Below, piece by piece: positions 17,637 through 26,218 of a stretch of DNA of 64,000 nucleotides. The stretch lies in contig NZ_JAEMGS010000014.1 of assembly GCF_017309075.1 (NCBI RefSeq), forward strand, positions 1 through 64,000. The letters run 5' to 3'. The translations under genes were made by a program, and so were the position numbers. The notes beneath the pieces were generated by a model. It saw only the letters and a program-made list of their open reading frames with translations. It was not told where the DNA came from and did not search any database. The stretch comes from Motiliproteus sp. SC1-56 (GTDB lineage: Bacteria > Pseudomonadota > Gammaproteobacteria > Pseudomonadales > Balneatricaceae). How positions within the stretch are numbered: position 1 is the stretch's first letter; each line of letters opens with the position of its first letter.

Positions 17637-18155
17637 CGACCAAGCTCCTTACTGATTTGTAAGAAAACTTACCTTATTCACTCAACAAAGTCTCTCGATA
17701 CATGCACAAAAAACAGCCGCAAAATGAAATATCTTCATATCAACAACCAGCTTATTTATCGACAAGCTGACTCGATTATTCGCCGATTCCATGGTTCGCT
17801 AATTCGCTGAGCCAGCGACCAAAACAAACAAAACTATTACAAAAACCAAAACTTACTTGCATAAACAATCCTAACAGAAAAATAAAACAAATAAGAACAA
17901 ACAAGAACTACCCCACACAGAACAAACAAAAACAACAGGAAAAGAAAGAAAAAATTGCATCATTAAGAAACGGATGAATTTAAAAAATAGAACTTGGAAT
18001 AAAAACACAAAAAACCAATATCAAAAAAATCTCATAAAGCGCATCAAAAACAAAAAAAACATCGAAACAGACAATAGAAAAAGCGGAAACAACAAGGCTA
18101 AGATAATTATCACAACCACGGCATTACGACTCATTGACACCATCACAACAAAGCC
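17637..18155. other. A-rich, strand-skewed leader between regulator and recombinase units
   Basis: These 519 bases separate the divergent regulator (minus) and recombinase (plus) genes. From about 17,820 to 18,110 the plus strand is mostly A with some C and very little T or G, unlike anything else in the window. An inverted repeat CTTAC-N6-GTAAG at 17648-17663 sits just upstream of the sigma-54 activator start and might be its operator. A 61-codon ORF at 17,974 is Lys/Asn-rich and looks like a composition artefact. I see no RNA gene with confidence. Confidence 0.5.
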
Positions 18156-18413
18156 ATGACAGAAAAGAGCACAGCCCAGTTACCAGCCTCATATCGGAGC
18201 GATGCCCCCTCCGATCGCGGAGGCACAACAATCAGGCGAAGCCTTACCTTCAGAGGCGTAGAGGTTGAGGTCAAGTACACAACGAAGCCATTCAGCGAAC
18301 GAAAACTCAACGCAAAGGAACTGGAAGTTTTGAGCCAAAACCTCGATGTGGTAGCAATAAGACTTGGCATACCTTCTACAAATAACAAGGCAGGCGCCAC
18401 TAAAAAATCATAA
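18156..18413 (+). CDS. Hypothetical 85-aa protein ahead of the serine recombinase
   Basis: A small basic protein (MTEKSTAQLPASYRSDAPSD...), ending 17 bases before the recombinase start and in the same orientation. The middle contains a beta-like stretch (LTFRGVEVEVKYTTKPF) and the end a short helix. I recognise no family. Small genes next to serine integrases sometimes encode directionality or accessory factors, so that is a reasonable but untested guess. No strong ribosome-binding site precedes the ATG. Confidence 0.5.
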   Translation: MTEKSTAQLPASYRSDAPSDRGGTTIRRSLTFRGVEVEVKYTTKPFSERKLNAKELEVLSQNLDVVAIRLGIPSTNNKAGATKKS

Positions 18414-18430
18414 GAAAACGAGTAACAAAA

Positions 18431-20011
18431 ATGAAACTAGCAGCCTACATCAGAGTTTCGACAGAGCGACAAGCCATTACAAATGATTCGCTCCCAGCAC
18501 AATTAAAACACATAAAAAGCTGGGCAAAAGAATCAGGAAACAGCATAGTTAAAATATATGAAGAGCCCGGGGCTTCCGGATACTCAGGGTCACGACCAAT
18601 TTTTAACAAGATGATTGAGGACGCTATAGCAGAGGACGCAGAATTCGATGGTATCGTAGTTTACTCATTCTCTCGCTTTTCTCGGAACGAACTGACCCGC
18701 CACACGGCAGAAGCCAAACTCGAACATGCAAATGTAAAAATATTCTCCGCTACAGAAACCCTGCCAGAAGACGCAGATACTGCGAACCTTTTCAAAAACA
18801 TCATCGGCTCCGTCAACGAACACCAAAGCCGCCAAAACTCACGCATAGTGGCCGACCGTTTGAACGATACAGCAAGAAAAGGCTTCCATACCGGAGGCCC
18901 TCCACCATACGGCTACAAATCCCAAGAGACCACAACCGAAGAAGGATCCGCGACCAAAAAGGTTTTGGTCATAGATAGCGAAGAGGCTGATATCGTTCGG
19001 CTCATATACAAACTGGCCCTAAAAGGCGAGTCTGGAATAGCATGGGGTGTAAAGGCTATCGCGACAAAGCTGAATCAGTCAGGGCGGCTAAGAAAAGGAA
19101 CATTATGGACTGCGGACAGTGTCCACAAAATATTACGAGACACCACGTACTATGGTGAACACCTTTTTGGAAAAAAGCGCATCAGAAAGGATGGTCCCCC
19201 TCCCATCGTTGTCAAAGTGCCAGCCATCGTAACCAGAGAAGCGTACGAAGCAGTCAAATCTGGCTTGTCATCTCGCAGCCCCAAGAAAACCGAAACCAAA
19301 GGCCTAAGATCCCCCGCCATCCTCACCGGATTACTAAAGTGCGCCCGTTGCGGCTGCAACCTAGTGATTCAGAAAGGGAAGGGAGGCAGATACGAGTACT
19401 ACAAGTGTAGAAACCGCATAAAATGCGATATCGCCATCTGCAACTGCCCAATCATTCCCAGGGGATTACTCGAAAAAGAGGTGCTATCCACTATTGCCTC
19501 AGAGATATTGACCGATGAGAGAATTTCGGCCGTATGGGATGAGCTTCGTGATGAACTAAAGAGGGTCAAAGACAGCGATCACGGCGAGATTATCAAACTT
19601 GGCCGCAAGATCGCAGCAATCGACTCCAAGCTGGCAAAATTGTACGACGATATCGCGTCCAATAAGCTTGAGCTGGAAGACACCCTGACACTACATCTAA
19701 ATAACCTGCGAGCTCAACGCCAATCTCACAACAAAGCCCTGTCGGCGCTTAAAGCGAAGCACAGCCTCCCAGTCAAGCGGTTCGGCAAAAAGCAGATCGG
19801 ACAGTTTATAAAAGCTGTAAAAGAAGCGCTTTTAGGCGATAACCCAGAGGCAACAAAAGCCTACCTTCAAGCAATCTTGACAGATATTCGCGTTGGACCA
19901 GGCTCTTTGTGCATAAGAGGGGGAAAGCTAAAACTTCTGACTGCCGTGTCGCAGTTCAAGAAATCTCTATGTGACTCTGGAGTTCCCAGACTCATCATAG
20001 AGTGGCGGTGA
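18431..20011 (+). CDS. Large serine recombinase (island integrase)
   Basis: A 526-aa protein. The resolvase catalytic domain starts MKLAAYIRVSTERQA with the nucleophile serine in RVST (residue 10) and the conserved SRFSRN segment (about residue 80). The recombinase domain (GGPPPYGYK onwards) and a zinc ribbon (CARCGC... CRNRIKC, about 306-340) follow, then a coiled coil and a C-terminal tail. It would integrate and excise the island. Remarkably the last codons TGG-CGG-TGA lie inside the 3' end of the tRNA-Ser gene on the other strand, so the C-terminus is written by the attachment site. Base composition is clearly AT-richer than the flanking chromosome. Confidence 0.92.
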   Translation: MKLAAYIRVSTERQAITNDSLPAQLKHIKSWAKESGNSIVKIYEEPGASGYSGSRPIFNKMIEDAIAEDAEFDGIVVYSFSRFSRNELTRHTAEAKLEHANVKIFSATETLPEDADTANLFKNIIGSVNEHQSRQNSRIVADRLNDTARKGFHTGGPPPYGYKSQETTTEEGSATKKVLVIDSEEADIVRLIYKLALKGESGIAWGVKAIATKLNQSGRLRKGTLWTADSVHKILRDTTYYGEHLFGKKRIRKDGPPPIVVKVPAIVTREAYEAVKSGLSSRSPKKTETKGLRSPAILTGLLKCARCGCNLVIQKGKGGRYEYYKCRNRIKCDIAICNCPIIPRGLLEKEVLSTIASEILTDERISAVWDELRDELKRVKDSDHGEIIKLGRKIAAIDSKLAKLYDDIASNKLELEDTLTLHLNNLRAQRQSHNKALSALKAKHSLPVKRFGKKQIGQFIKAVKEALLGDNPEATKAYLQAILTDIRVGPGSLCIRGGKLKLLTAVSQFKKSLCDSGVPRLIIEWR

Positions 20012-20090
20012 GGGAGGGATTCGAACCCTCGATGCCTTTCGACATACACACTTTCCAGGCGTGCTCCTTCGGCCACTCGGACACCTCACC
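20003..20090 (-). tRNA. tRNA-Ser (anticodon GGA), island attachment site
   Basis: On the minus strand a complete class II tRNA is readable: acceptor stem GGTGAGG/CCTCACC, D-arm, anticodon stem CACGC/GTGTG with loop CTGGAAA (anticodon GGA), long variable arm, T-arm GAGGGTTCGAATCCCTC, discriminator G and encoded CCA (20003-20005). The 3' end overlaps the recombinase stop codon, indicating that the island integrated here and restored the tRNA. No second copy of the tRNA 3' end is visible further left in the window, so the other junction lies outside or has decayed. Confidence 0.95.
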
Positions 20091-20170
20091 GAATGTTGCG
20101 ACGCGATGTCGCCAGCTCAAAACCGGGCCCGATTCCGCGTTTAGCGGCGGCCCCGTTTCGAGGAGCGCGT

Positions 20171-20199
20171 AATTTAAACCATAATCACATGAATGGCAA
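20171..20199 (-). promoter_or_regulatory. Predicted sigma-70 promoter of tRNA-Ser
   Basis: Read on the minus strand, TTGCCA (20199-20194) and TAAATT (20176-20171) are separated by 17 bases, a good -35/-10 pair. It is followed by a GC-rich ACGCGCTCC discriminator typical of stable RNA promoters. It would start the tRNA transcript about 75 bases upstream of the mature 5' end. Confidence 0.55.
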
Positions 20200-20361
20200 A
20201 CCCTTTTGGGAGGAATTCAAAAACGGCGCTGGACTGCCGCTACAATCGGCAAAACCTTACCGTTTTCCTCGTCCCGCAGGCCGCCAGGCCGCTATTGGTG
20301 CAGGGCTGCCACTGGCACTCTTTTTGCCTATAAGCTTTTGAATCGTTGAGAGGATTGACCC

Positions 20362-20616
20362 ATGCGTTTGCTAACCGCCCTGCTTCCCTTTTTGCGCCAA
20401 CGGGAAACAAGCGAGAAAGCCCCCACTCCCATGTTGAGGAACCGCCAAGCTCAGCTGGCAAAGTACCGCCCCCCGGAAGCCGACCCCGGACGGCGGCATG
20501 CTTTTCAGCAGCGGCTCTCCCGCCTGCGCAGCCACGGACTGCCCCTGCGACAGGAAGACCGGGCTCGCTACGATCGGCAACGGTTACGCGCCAGCCGGCG
20601 CAAGCTGGCGTCCTGA
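20362..20616 (+). CDS. Small basic hypothetical protein, 84 aa
   Basis: An Arg-rich protein (MRLLTALLPFLRQRETSEKAP...) preceded by GAGAGGATTGACCC, a good ribosome-binding site. The first 12 residues are hydrophobic and the rest strongly basic, so it may associate with membrane or nucleic acid. I recognise no family. A strong hairpin terminator begins about 17 bases after the stop, supporting a real transcript between the tRNA and ftsZ. It lies convergent to ftsZ. Confidence 0.55.
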   Translation: MRLLTALLPFLRQRETSEKAPTPMLRNRQAQLAKYRPPEADPGRRHAFQQRLSRLRSHGLPLRQEDRARYDRQRLRASRRKLAS

Positions 20617-20632
20617 ACAACGCCAGGGCATA

Positions 20633-20663
20633 AAAAAACGGCTCCCCAAGGGGAGCCGTTTTC
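20633..20663. terminator. Bidirectional Rho-independent terminator between the 84-aa gene and ftsZ
   Basis: CGGCTCCCC-AAG-GGGAGCCG forms a 9-bp stem with a 3-base loop, flanked by an A-run on the left and TTTT on the right, so it can end transcripts from both sides. It ends ftsZ transcription directly, without lpxC. Confidence 0.85.
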
Positions 20664-20717
20664 GAGGCGAAGCTATTTTACGGGGCCTGCGCCCGCCAGC
20701 CCCGCAGGCGATTGCGT

Positions 20718-21923
20718 TTAATCGGCCTGACGGCGCAGGAATGCAGGAATATCCAGGTATTCCATCTCGTCGTCGGTGCCGGTTCGACCCAGCTCGATTT
20801 GCTCCTGAACCGGCTCCTGCCTGACCGCGCTGCGGCCACTGCTCTTGGCCGCCCGCTCATTCTTCTGCCGCACGACGGTAGGCAGCTCCAGCTGGTCGAA
20901 ATCCAGGGTGCCATCACTCTTGCGCTGACTGTCATTACGGGTGGCCAGCTTGACCGCCGGTGCCTCGCGGGCACCCAGGCCGGTGGCCACCACCGTGACC
21001 TTCAGCTCGTCGCTCATTTCAGGATCGATCACCGTACCCACCACCACGGTGGCATTGTCGGAGGCAAACTCCTCGACGGTATCCCCCACCTCGGAGAACT
21101 CGCCCAGACTCAGGTCCAGCCCCGCAGTGATATTGACCAGGATACCGCGCGCGCCCTGCAGGTCGATGTCTTCCAGCAGCGGACAGCGGATCGCCATCTC
21201 GGCCGCTTCGCGGGCTCGGTTCTCGCCCCGACTGACTCCAGTGCCCATCATCGCCATGCCCATTTCAGACATCACCGTCTTCACGTCGGCAAAGTCGACA
21301 TTGATCATACCCGGACGGATAATCAGGTCCGCGATTCCCTGCACCGCCCCCTGGAGTACGCTGTTCGCCTCCTTGAAGGCATCCAGCAGAGAAGCATTTT
21401 TGCCCATCACCTGCAGCAGCTTCTCGTTGGGAATGGTAATCAGCGAGTCCACGTGCTCCTGCAGCCCCTTGATCCCCTCCTCGGCCACCTTGAGCCGGCG
21501 CCGTCCTTCAAACGGGAAAGGCTTGGTTACCACCGCCACGGTGAGAATCCCCAGCTCGCGGGCCACCTCGGCGACAATGGGCGCGGCGCCAGTACCGGTG
21601 CCACCGCCCATGCCGGCGGTTATAAACACCATGTCAGAGCCGCTAAGCATGTCGGCGATACGCTCACGGTCCTCCAGTGCCGCCTGCCGACCGATATCCG
21701 GGTTGGCACCGGCACCGAGCCCCTTGGTCAACTCGCCACCCAGCTGCAAGACAGCCGCTTCTCCCAGATTGTGCAGCGCCTGGGCATCCGTGTTGGCACA
21801 GATGAAATCGACCCCATCGATCTCGCTGGTGAGCATGTGCTGAACGGCGTTGCCGCCGCCACCGCCGACACCGATCACTTTGATCACCGCACTCTGAGGT
21901 ACGTTGTCGACCAGTTCAAACAT
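20718..21923 (-). CDS. ftsZ: Cell division protein FtsZ
   Basis: A 401-aa tubulin-like GTPase. It has the N-terminal [15 protein letters not shown] loop, the signature GGGTGTG (about residue 108), the synergy-loop region [14 protein letters not shown], a variable linker (about 320-380) and the C-terminal peptide [14 protein letters not shown]-like tail that binds FtsA and ZipA. It forms the Z-ring. Start at 21923 is supported by GGGGAG six bases upstream. The 88-base gap after ftsA is usual. Unusual is the context: no lpxC follows; a terminator, a small gene and tRNA-Ser lie downstream. Confidence 0.98.
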   Translation of the reverse strand: MFELVDNVPQSAVIKVIGVGGGGGNAVQHMLTSEIDGVDFICANTDAQALHNLGEAAVLQLGGELTKGLGAGANPDIGRQAALEDRERIADMLSGSDMVFITAGMGGGTGTGAAPIVAEVARELGILTVAVVTKPFPFEGRRRLKVAEEGIKGLQEHVDSLITIPNEKLLQVMGKNASLLDAFKEANSVLQGAVQGIADLIIRPGMINVDFADVKTVMSEMGMAMMGTGVSRGENRAREAAEMAIRCPLLEDIDLQGARGILVNITAGLDLSLGEFSEVGDTVEEFASDNATVVVGTVIDPEMSDELKVTVVATGLGAREAPAVKLATRNDSQRKSDGTLDFDQLELPTVVRQKNERAAKSSGRSAVRQEPVQEQIELGRTGTDDEMEYLDIPAFLRRQAD

Positions 21924-22011
21924 GTCTCTCTCCCCTCGCTTAAAAACGTTTTGTGCTTCTGGCAGTTGTTGCCTACTGCTTATATGTCAATTGTTTAAAT
22001 CTATTAAGATT

Positions 22012-23268
22012 TCAGAAATTATCCTGAAACCAGCGCCGCATGCGCGTAAGAAGGCCGGGCCCGGGCTCGGCCAGCTCTTCGTCCCGATGTACCCCAAGGT
22101 TCTTCGACGCATACAGCAGCAGCCCCACGCCAGTGGCATAAATCGGGCTGTGCAAAATCTCGTTCAGGCCGCTGACGCCACTGGGCTTAGCCAGGCGCAC
22201 CGGCATATGAAAAATCTCCTCGGCCAGCTCCACCGCCCCTTCCATCTTCGCGGTGCCCCCGGTCAGCACGATGCCGGCCGCCACCAGGTCCTCGAACCCG
22301 GAGCGGCGCAATTCCGCCTGAACCAGGGTGAAGAGCTCGTCGTAGCGGGGCTCCACCACCTCGGCCAGGGCTTGGCAGCTCAAGTCCCGCGGAGGACGGT
22401 CACCGACGCTCGGTACCTTGATGGTCTCCTCGCTGCTGGCCAGCTGGGCCAGGGCGCAGGCGTACTTGACCTTGATCTCCTCGGCATGGGGCGTGGGCGT
22501 GCGCAGGGCCATGGCGATGTCGTTGGTGACCTGGTCCCCGGCGATGGGAATCACCGCCGTGTGGCGGATAGCGCCGCCGGTGAAGATGGCGATATCGGTG
22601 GTGCCACCGCCGATATCCACCATGCACACTCCCAGCTCCTTCTCGTCCTCGGTGAGCACCGCGTAGCTTGAGGCCAGCTGCTCCAGCACCACCCCGTCCA
22701 CTTCCAGACCGCAGCGGCGGATGCACTTCTCGATGTTCTGGGCCGCGTTCAGCGCCCCGGTGACCAGGTGTACCTTGGCCTCCAGCCGCACCCCGGACAT
22801 CCCCAGAGGCTCCTTGATCCCCTCCTGGTTATCGATCACGTACTCCTGGGGCAGGATATGCAGAATCTTCTGGTCGGCGGGAATGGCCACCGCCCGGGCG
22901 GCGTCGATCACCCGGTCCAGATCCTGCTCCAGCACCTCGCGGTCCCGAATGGCGACGATGCCGTGGGAGTTCATGGAGCTGATGTGGCTACCGGCGATGC
23001 CGGCGGTCACCGAGTGAATCTTGCAGCCGGCCATCAGCTCGGCCTCTTCCACCGCGCGCTGAATAGAGCTCACCGTGGATTCGATGTTAACCACCACCCC
23101 GCGCTTGAGGCCGCGGGAAGGGTGCGCACCCATGCCCACCACTTCGATGGTGCCATCGGGCCCCACCTCGCCCACCAGCGCCACCACCTTGGAGGTGCCG
23201 ATGTCGAGCCCGACGATCATATTGTTGAGGTTTTCACTGTTTTCGACACGTTTCACAGCACAATCCAC
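22012..23268 (-). CDS. ftsA: Cell division protein FtsA
   Basis: A 418-aa actin-like ATPase that tethers FtsZ to the membrane. Visible are the phosphate-1 motif IVGLDIGTSKVVALVGE, the IGGGTTDIAIFTGG phosphate-2 motif and the C-terminal amphipathic membrane-targeting helix MRRWFQDNF. The start is probably GTG at 23268, giving 16 residues before MIVGLDIG, as in Pseudomonas-type proteins. Normally ftsQ lies directly upstream in the dcw cluster; here a 299-base non-coding gap and an unrelated regulator are found. The sequence appears fully functional. Confidence 0.97.
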   Translation of the reverse strand: MDCAVKRVENSENLNNMIVGLDIGTSKVVALVGEVGPDGTIEVVGMGAHPSRGLKRGVVVNIESTVSSIQRAVEEAELMAGCKIHSVTAGIAGSHISSMNSHGIVAIRDREVLEQDLDRVIDAARAVAIPADQKILHILPQEYVIDNQEGIKEPLGMSGVRLEAKVHLVTGALNAAQNIEKCIRRCGLEVDGVVLEQLASSYAVLTEDEKELGVCMVDIGGGTTDIAIFTGGAIRHTAVIPIAGDQVTNDIAMALRTPTPHAEEIKVKYACALAQLASSEETIKVPSVGDRPPRDLSCQALAEVVEPRYDELFTLVQAELRRSGFEDLVAAGIVLTGGTAKMEGAVELAEEIFHMPVRLAKPSGVSGLNEILHSPIYATGVGLLLYASKNLGVHRDEELAEPGPGLLTRMRRWFQDNF

Positions 23269-23454
23269 GTTTCAGCCACCGCTACAGAATTGCAGGCGCA
23301 CAATGGGCGATTCATACCCCGACACAAAGACGGCAGGTCTAGCAAAGCATTCTTGCAAGATGCGGTCCATTTATTGATGCACACCGTTACTTTCAATAGC
23401 GGCAACCACAACAAGCGATTAAACAGATAAACCAGAATAATTAACTACCCCTAT

Positions 23455-23470
23455 CGGCAAGGTTTTGCCG
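23455..23470. repeat. Small palindromic repeat upstream of ftsA, related copy at 20247-20262
   Basis: CGGCAAGGTTTTGCCG forms a 6-bp stem. A copy differing at one position when inverted (CGGCAAAACCTTACCG) lies at 20247-20262. The two copies flank the 84-aa gene and ftsA-ftsZ. It could be a small dispersed intergenic repeat. Confidence 0.35.
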
Positions 23471-23517
23471 TTCTTAACAGTTGAGCGGCTATTTTTTTGC
23501 CGCCCCGGTTAAAAACA

Positions 23518-23540
23518 AAAGCACGCCGGAGCGTGCTTTA
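23518..23540 (-). terminator. Terminator of the XRE-cupin regulator gene
   Basis: AAAGCACGC-CGGA-GCGTGCTTT forms a strong stem-loop 28 bases after the regulator stop. On the minus strand it is followed by TTTTGTTTTT, as expected for Rho-independent termination. Confidence 0.8.
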
Positions 23541-23567
23541 TGCCTGACCGATTTTTCAAACGACTAT

Positions 23568-24116
23568 TTAAATCGAAGGCGGGTTGTTGGCGCTGACTAT
23601 TTCACAGGTTTCGTCACCGCTATTTTTAAAACGGTGGGCAAGGCTACTGTCGAAAAAATAGGCATCCCCAGGCCCCAGCAAGCGGCTCTCGCCGTCCACC
23701 GTTAATTCGATACTGCCGCGAATAACAACGCCTGCTTCCTGTCCCTCATGCGTCAGCATCTCGGAACCTGTATCAGACCCTGGCGGGTAGGTTTCTCGCA
23801 GCAAGGAGAGCGTTCTGTTCGGGTAATTGTGCCCCACCAGGTGCAGACTGATTTCACCGTGGCCAAGATCCGGCAGTTCATCGGCTGGATAAAAAACCTG
23901 CTTTTTTTCCGGTACGTTGAGAGAAAAGAACTCTTGCAACTGCATCGGAATACCGTCAAGCACCTTTTTGAGGGAGCTGACGGATGGGCTCACCCGGTTC
24001 TGTTCAATCAAGGAAATGGTGCTGTTGGTCACACCGGCTCTTTTGGCAAGCTCGCGCTGGGATAAACTTTTCTGAAGGCGAACTTCTTTTAATCTAGCCC
24101 CCACATCAATACTCAT
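23568..24116 (-). CDS. XRE-family regulator with cupin domain (PuuR-type)
   Basis: A 182-aa protein: an N-terminal helix-turn-helix (LSQRELAKRAGVTNSTISLIEQNR, about 18-41) and a C-terminal cupin_2 barrel (GVVIRGSIELTVDGE...GDAYFFDSSLAHRFKN). Regulators of this design, such as PuuR, sense small metabolites (polyamines and related compounds) through the cupin and usually repress catabolic operons. No such operon lies beside it; ftsA is downstream behind a terminator. The 285 bases upstream (24117-24401) show no gene and no operator I can define. Confidence 0.85.
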   Translation of the reverse strand: MSIDVGARLKEVRLQKSLSQRELAKRAGVTNSTISLIEQNRVSPSVSSLKKVLDGIPMQLQEFFSLNVPEKKQVFYPADELPDLGHGEISLHLVGHNYPNRTLSLLRETYPPGSDTGSEMLTHEGQEAGVVIRGSIELTVDGESRLLGPGDAYFFDSSLAHRFKNSGDETCEIVSANNPPSI

Positions 24117-24401
24117 TCACCCACCTTTCTGCTCCGACGTGATTTTTATCATTTTGGCACGCGTTGCGCGATCCAGCCAAATCCAGAAATCCTGAGACCG
24201 GGATAACGGGACACAACCGGGCGCCATTATACATCGATGCAAGAAAAGGCGCACCTTACCCACGCCTTCGCCTTGCAGCGATCAAAACATCCGCCCCGGC
24301 AAAGGGCTGAAACAAACCTCAGCCTGAATCGGGAAACAAGCCACCTCGGCCCCTGAGTCCGGCTTGTCCGAAACCTTCCCTCGCGCACCCCTCTCTAAAT
24401 A

Positions 24402-24638
24402 TCAGCGTGCGCCGCGATCAGTCAGGCGCAGTGGATCCAGCAGATATTCAAGCCCGTTCACCTTGATTTCGTGCAGACAGCGCAGCAGCTCCCCCAGCGA
24501 TCCCTCGGGAAAGCCTTTCTGGGCAAACCAGACCACATAGGGTTCTGGCAGGTCCACCAGCAGCCGCCCCTGGTATTTGCCGAACGGCATCGGCGTGCGG
24601 GCAAGTCTCAGCAACAGGTTGGGGTCAAGGTGCTCCAT
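24402..24638 (-). CDS. DUF3820 family small protein
   Basis: A 78-aa protein with the motif MPFGKYQGRLLVDLPEPYVVWFAQKGFP typical of the DUF3820 family (annotated in pseudomonads as a putative quorum-regulated factor). The ATG at 24638 gives the usual family length. Its biochemical role is unknown. It stands alone between the regulator and the cytochrome genes. Confidence 0.8.
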   Translation of the reverse strand: MEHLDPNLLLRLARTPMPFGKYQGRLLVDLPEPYVVWFAQKGFPEGSLGELLRCLHEIKVNGLEYLLDPLRLTDRGAR

Positions 24639-24774
24639 GATCGAAACTCCAGAATTAAAGACCCGCAGCTTAACGGCCCGTAGGCGATGAAACCAGCCCG
24701 GCGACCCGGTTTGCAAGACGAGTCCGCTTGCCGGTCCATCTCCTGCGCAGCGGCCCTAACCACGCCTTGGCACC

Positions 24775-25704
24775 CTACTCGCTATCATAAGCGGTCGCTG
24801 AAGGCTCCACTCTTCGCAAATAGGCAGCGATGGCTTCCCGGTCAGCCTCCGACACCTGCGCCAGGTTATCCACCACTTCAGCCATGGCGCCGCCAACGAC
24901 GTCGTAATCCGGAGTAAAGCCGCTGGCCAGGTAGCCGGCGATATCCACCGCCTGCCACTCACCCAGGCCTTGAGGGTGGGGGGTGATGTTCGGTATCACC
25001 CCGTCGCCGTCGGGGCTGGGGGCGCCGGCGAGCCAGCGGGCGTAATCAAGCCCTCCCCCGAAGGTTCTTGGCGTGTGGCACTCGCCGCAGTGCCCCGGCC
25101 CCTCCACCAGATACTGCCCCAGCCGCTGCTGCGGCGTCGGCGAATCCAGGTCCGTCACCGGCCCGCGCCGCCCATAGACCCGCTTCCAAAGTCCGAGCCC
25201 ACGCCGCAGATTGAATGGAAACGCCACCTCGTGGGCCGGGTTCTCTCGATCAACCGCCGGTAGCGTATCCAAAAATGTTTTGAGATCGACCACATCCTGC
25301 AAGCGCATACGCGCGTATGAGGTATAGGGGAACACCGGGTAGTAGTGCTCCCCCTGAGGCGAGACCCCTGTGAGCATGGCAGTGACGAAGTCGGCGTTAC
25401 TCCAGCTACCGATACCGGTAGCTTCGTGAGGCGTAATATTAGGCGCAACGAAGGTTCCAAACGCCGTTTCAAAGCGCCTTCCGCCGCTGAGATCCAGGGC
25501 TGAGGTCGCGTCGGCGTCAGGGGGACGGTGGCAGGAAGCACAGCCGCCGATAAGGAAAATCCGTTCGCCACGTTCACGGCTGCCCTGAACTTCGGCCAGG
25601 TTCGCGGGGACGACGTCAGTTTGCGGACGACTCAGCAGCCAAAGCGCTGCCAGCAGGACCAGCGATGCGCCCCTCACTGTCTTCAGCCAATACCCCATAC
25701 CCAT
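24775..25704 (-). CDS. Diheme cytochrome c, membrane-anchored or secreted
   Basis: A 309-aa protein with an N-terminal hydrophobic segment (about 8-25) and two c-type haem sites, CASCH (about residue 55) and CGECH (about 208). Each is followed downstream by NITPH, a feature of the cytochrome subunit of alcohol/gluconate-type dehydrogenases. It should carry electrons in the periplasm. The gene follows the monohaem cytochrome gene by 37 bases, so the two probably form an operon. No dehydrogenase gene is adjacent; the electron donor is unknown. Confidence 0.85.
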   Translation of the reverse strand: MGMGYWLKTVRGASLVLLAALWLLSRPQTDVVPANLAEVQGSRERGERIFLIGGCASCHRPPDADATSALDLSGGRRFETAFGTFVAPNITPHEATGIGSWSNADFVTAMLTGVSPQGEHYYPVFPYTSYARMRLQDVVDLKTFLDTLPAVDRENPAHEVAFPFNLRRGLGLWKRVYGRRGPVTDLDSPTPQQRLGQYLVEGPGHCGECHTPRTFGGGLDYARWLAGAPSPDGDGVIPNITPHPQGLGEWQAVDIAGYLASGFTPDYDVVGGAMAEVVDNLAQVSEADREAIAAYLRRVEPSATAYDSE

Positions 25705-25741
25705 TGACCCGCTGTTTAAACGCTGGTCGCGCGGCTAACTC

Positions 25742-26218
25742 TCACTTCTTCTTCTCTGCGCGAAATTCTTTGTGGCAGCCTTTACACCCTTCCCCAACCG
25801 GCTTCATGGCCTGGCGCAGGCTCGGCAGCCCGTTTCCGGCCGCCTCGGACAATCCCTTGAGCGCTTTTCCCAGCTCCTCGCCGGCCTTTCGAACGCCTTC
25901 AGGGTCCTCCCAGAATGCCGGAAGCGCCCGTGTTTTTTCTTCCAGTTCGCTGTTTCTTTCGTGAGAGCCGGGCGGCCACAAGGCGCCGGTATCGAGACGG
26001 CTCAGGATCAGCAGATTGTCCGCGGCGGTCGCCGCCACCTGGGCATCATAATCACTCTTACCCTTGGCCATGTCGCCGACCAACCCCACGTTGAATGCAT
26101 AAAGCCGCATTAATCCCTTGCGCGCCTTGATGGCATCGTCGGGAGCAGCCGCCAAAGCGGTGGTGGTCAGGGCCAGGCTGGCAGCCATGGTGCCAATCAT
26201 CAGGTGCGTGAGTCTCAT
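25742..26218 (-). CDS. Cytochrome c' -like class II cytochrome
   Basis: A 158-aa exported protein. A Sec signal peptide (MRLTHLMIGTMAASLALTTTALA) is followed by a four-helix-bundle sequence with the haem site CKGCH near the C-terminus, as in class II cytochromes c. I set the start at the ATG 26218, since the upstream in-frame Met adds a polar stretch before the signal. It is first of a two-gene unit with the diheme cytochrome. Class II cytochromes bind NO or donate electrons; which applies cannot be seen. Confidence 0.85.
   Translation of the reverse strand: MRLTHLMIGTMAASLALTTTALAAAPDDAIKARKGLMRLYAFNVGLVGDMAKGKSDYDAQVAATAADNLLILSRLDTGALWPPGSHERNSELEEKTRALPAFWEDPEGVRKAGEELGKALKGLSEAAGNGLPSLRQAMKPVGEGCKGCHKEFRAEKKK

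Noticed and set aside
17974-18159. 61-codon ORF in the A-rich leader
   Set aside because: Lys/Asn/Thr-rich translation follows directly from the base composition; no ribosome-binding site.
1-19900. Second copy of the tRNA-Ser 3' end marking the other island junction
   Set aside because: No match to the GGTGAGGGAGGGATTCGAAC stretch was seen elsewhere in the left 20 kb, so the junction is not inside the window.
20346-20633. Overlapping frames around the 84-aa gene
   Set aside because: Only the frame starting at 20362 has a proper ribosome-binding site; the others are Pro/Arg/Ala-rich shadow frames.
24140-24175. TGGCAC near a GCGC in the gap upstream of the cupin regulator
   Set aside because: GG-N10-GC is met but the -12 box is poor and no plus-strand gene lies downstream.
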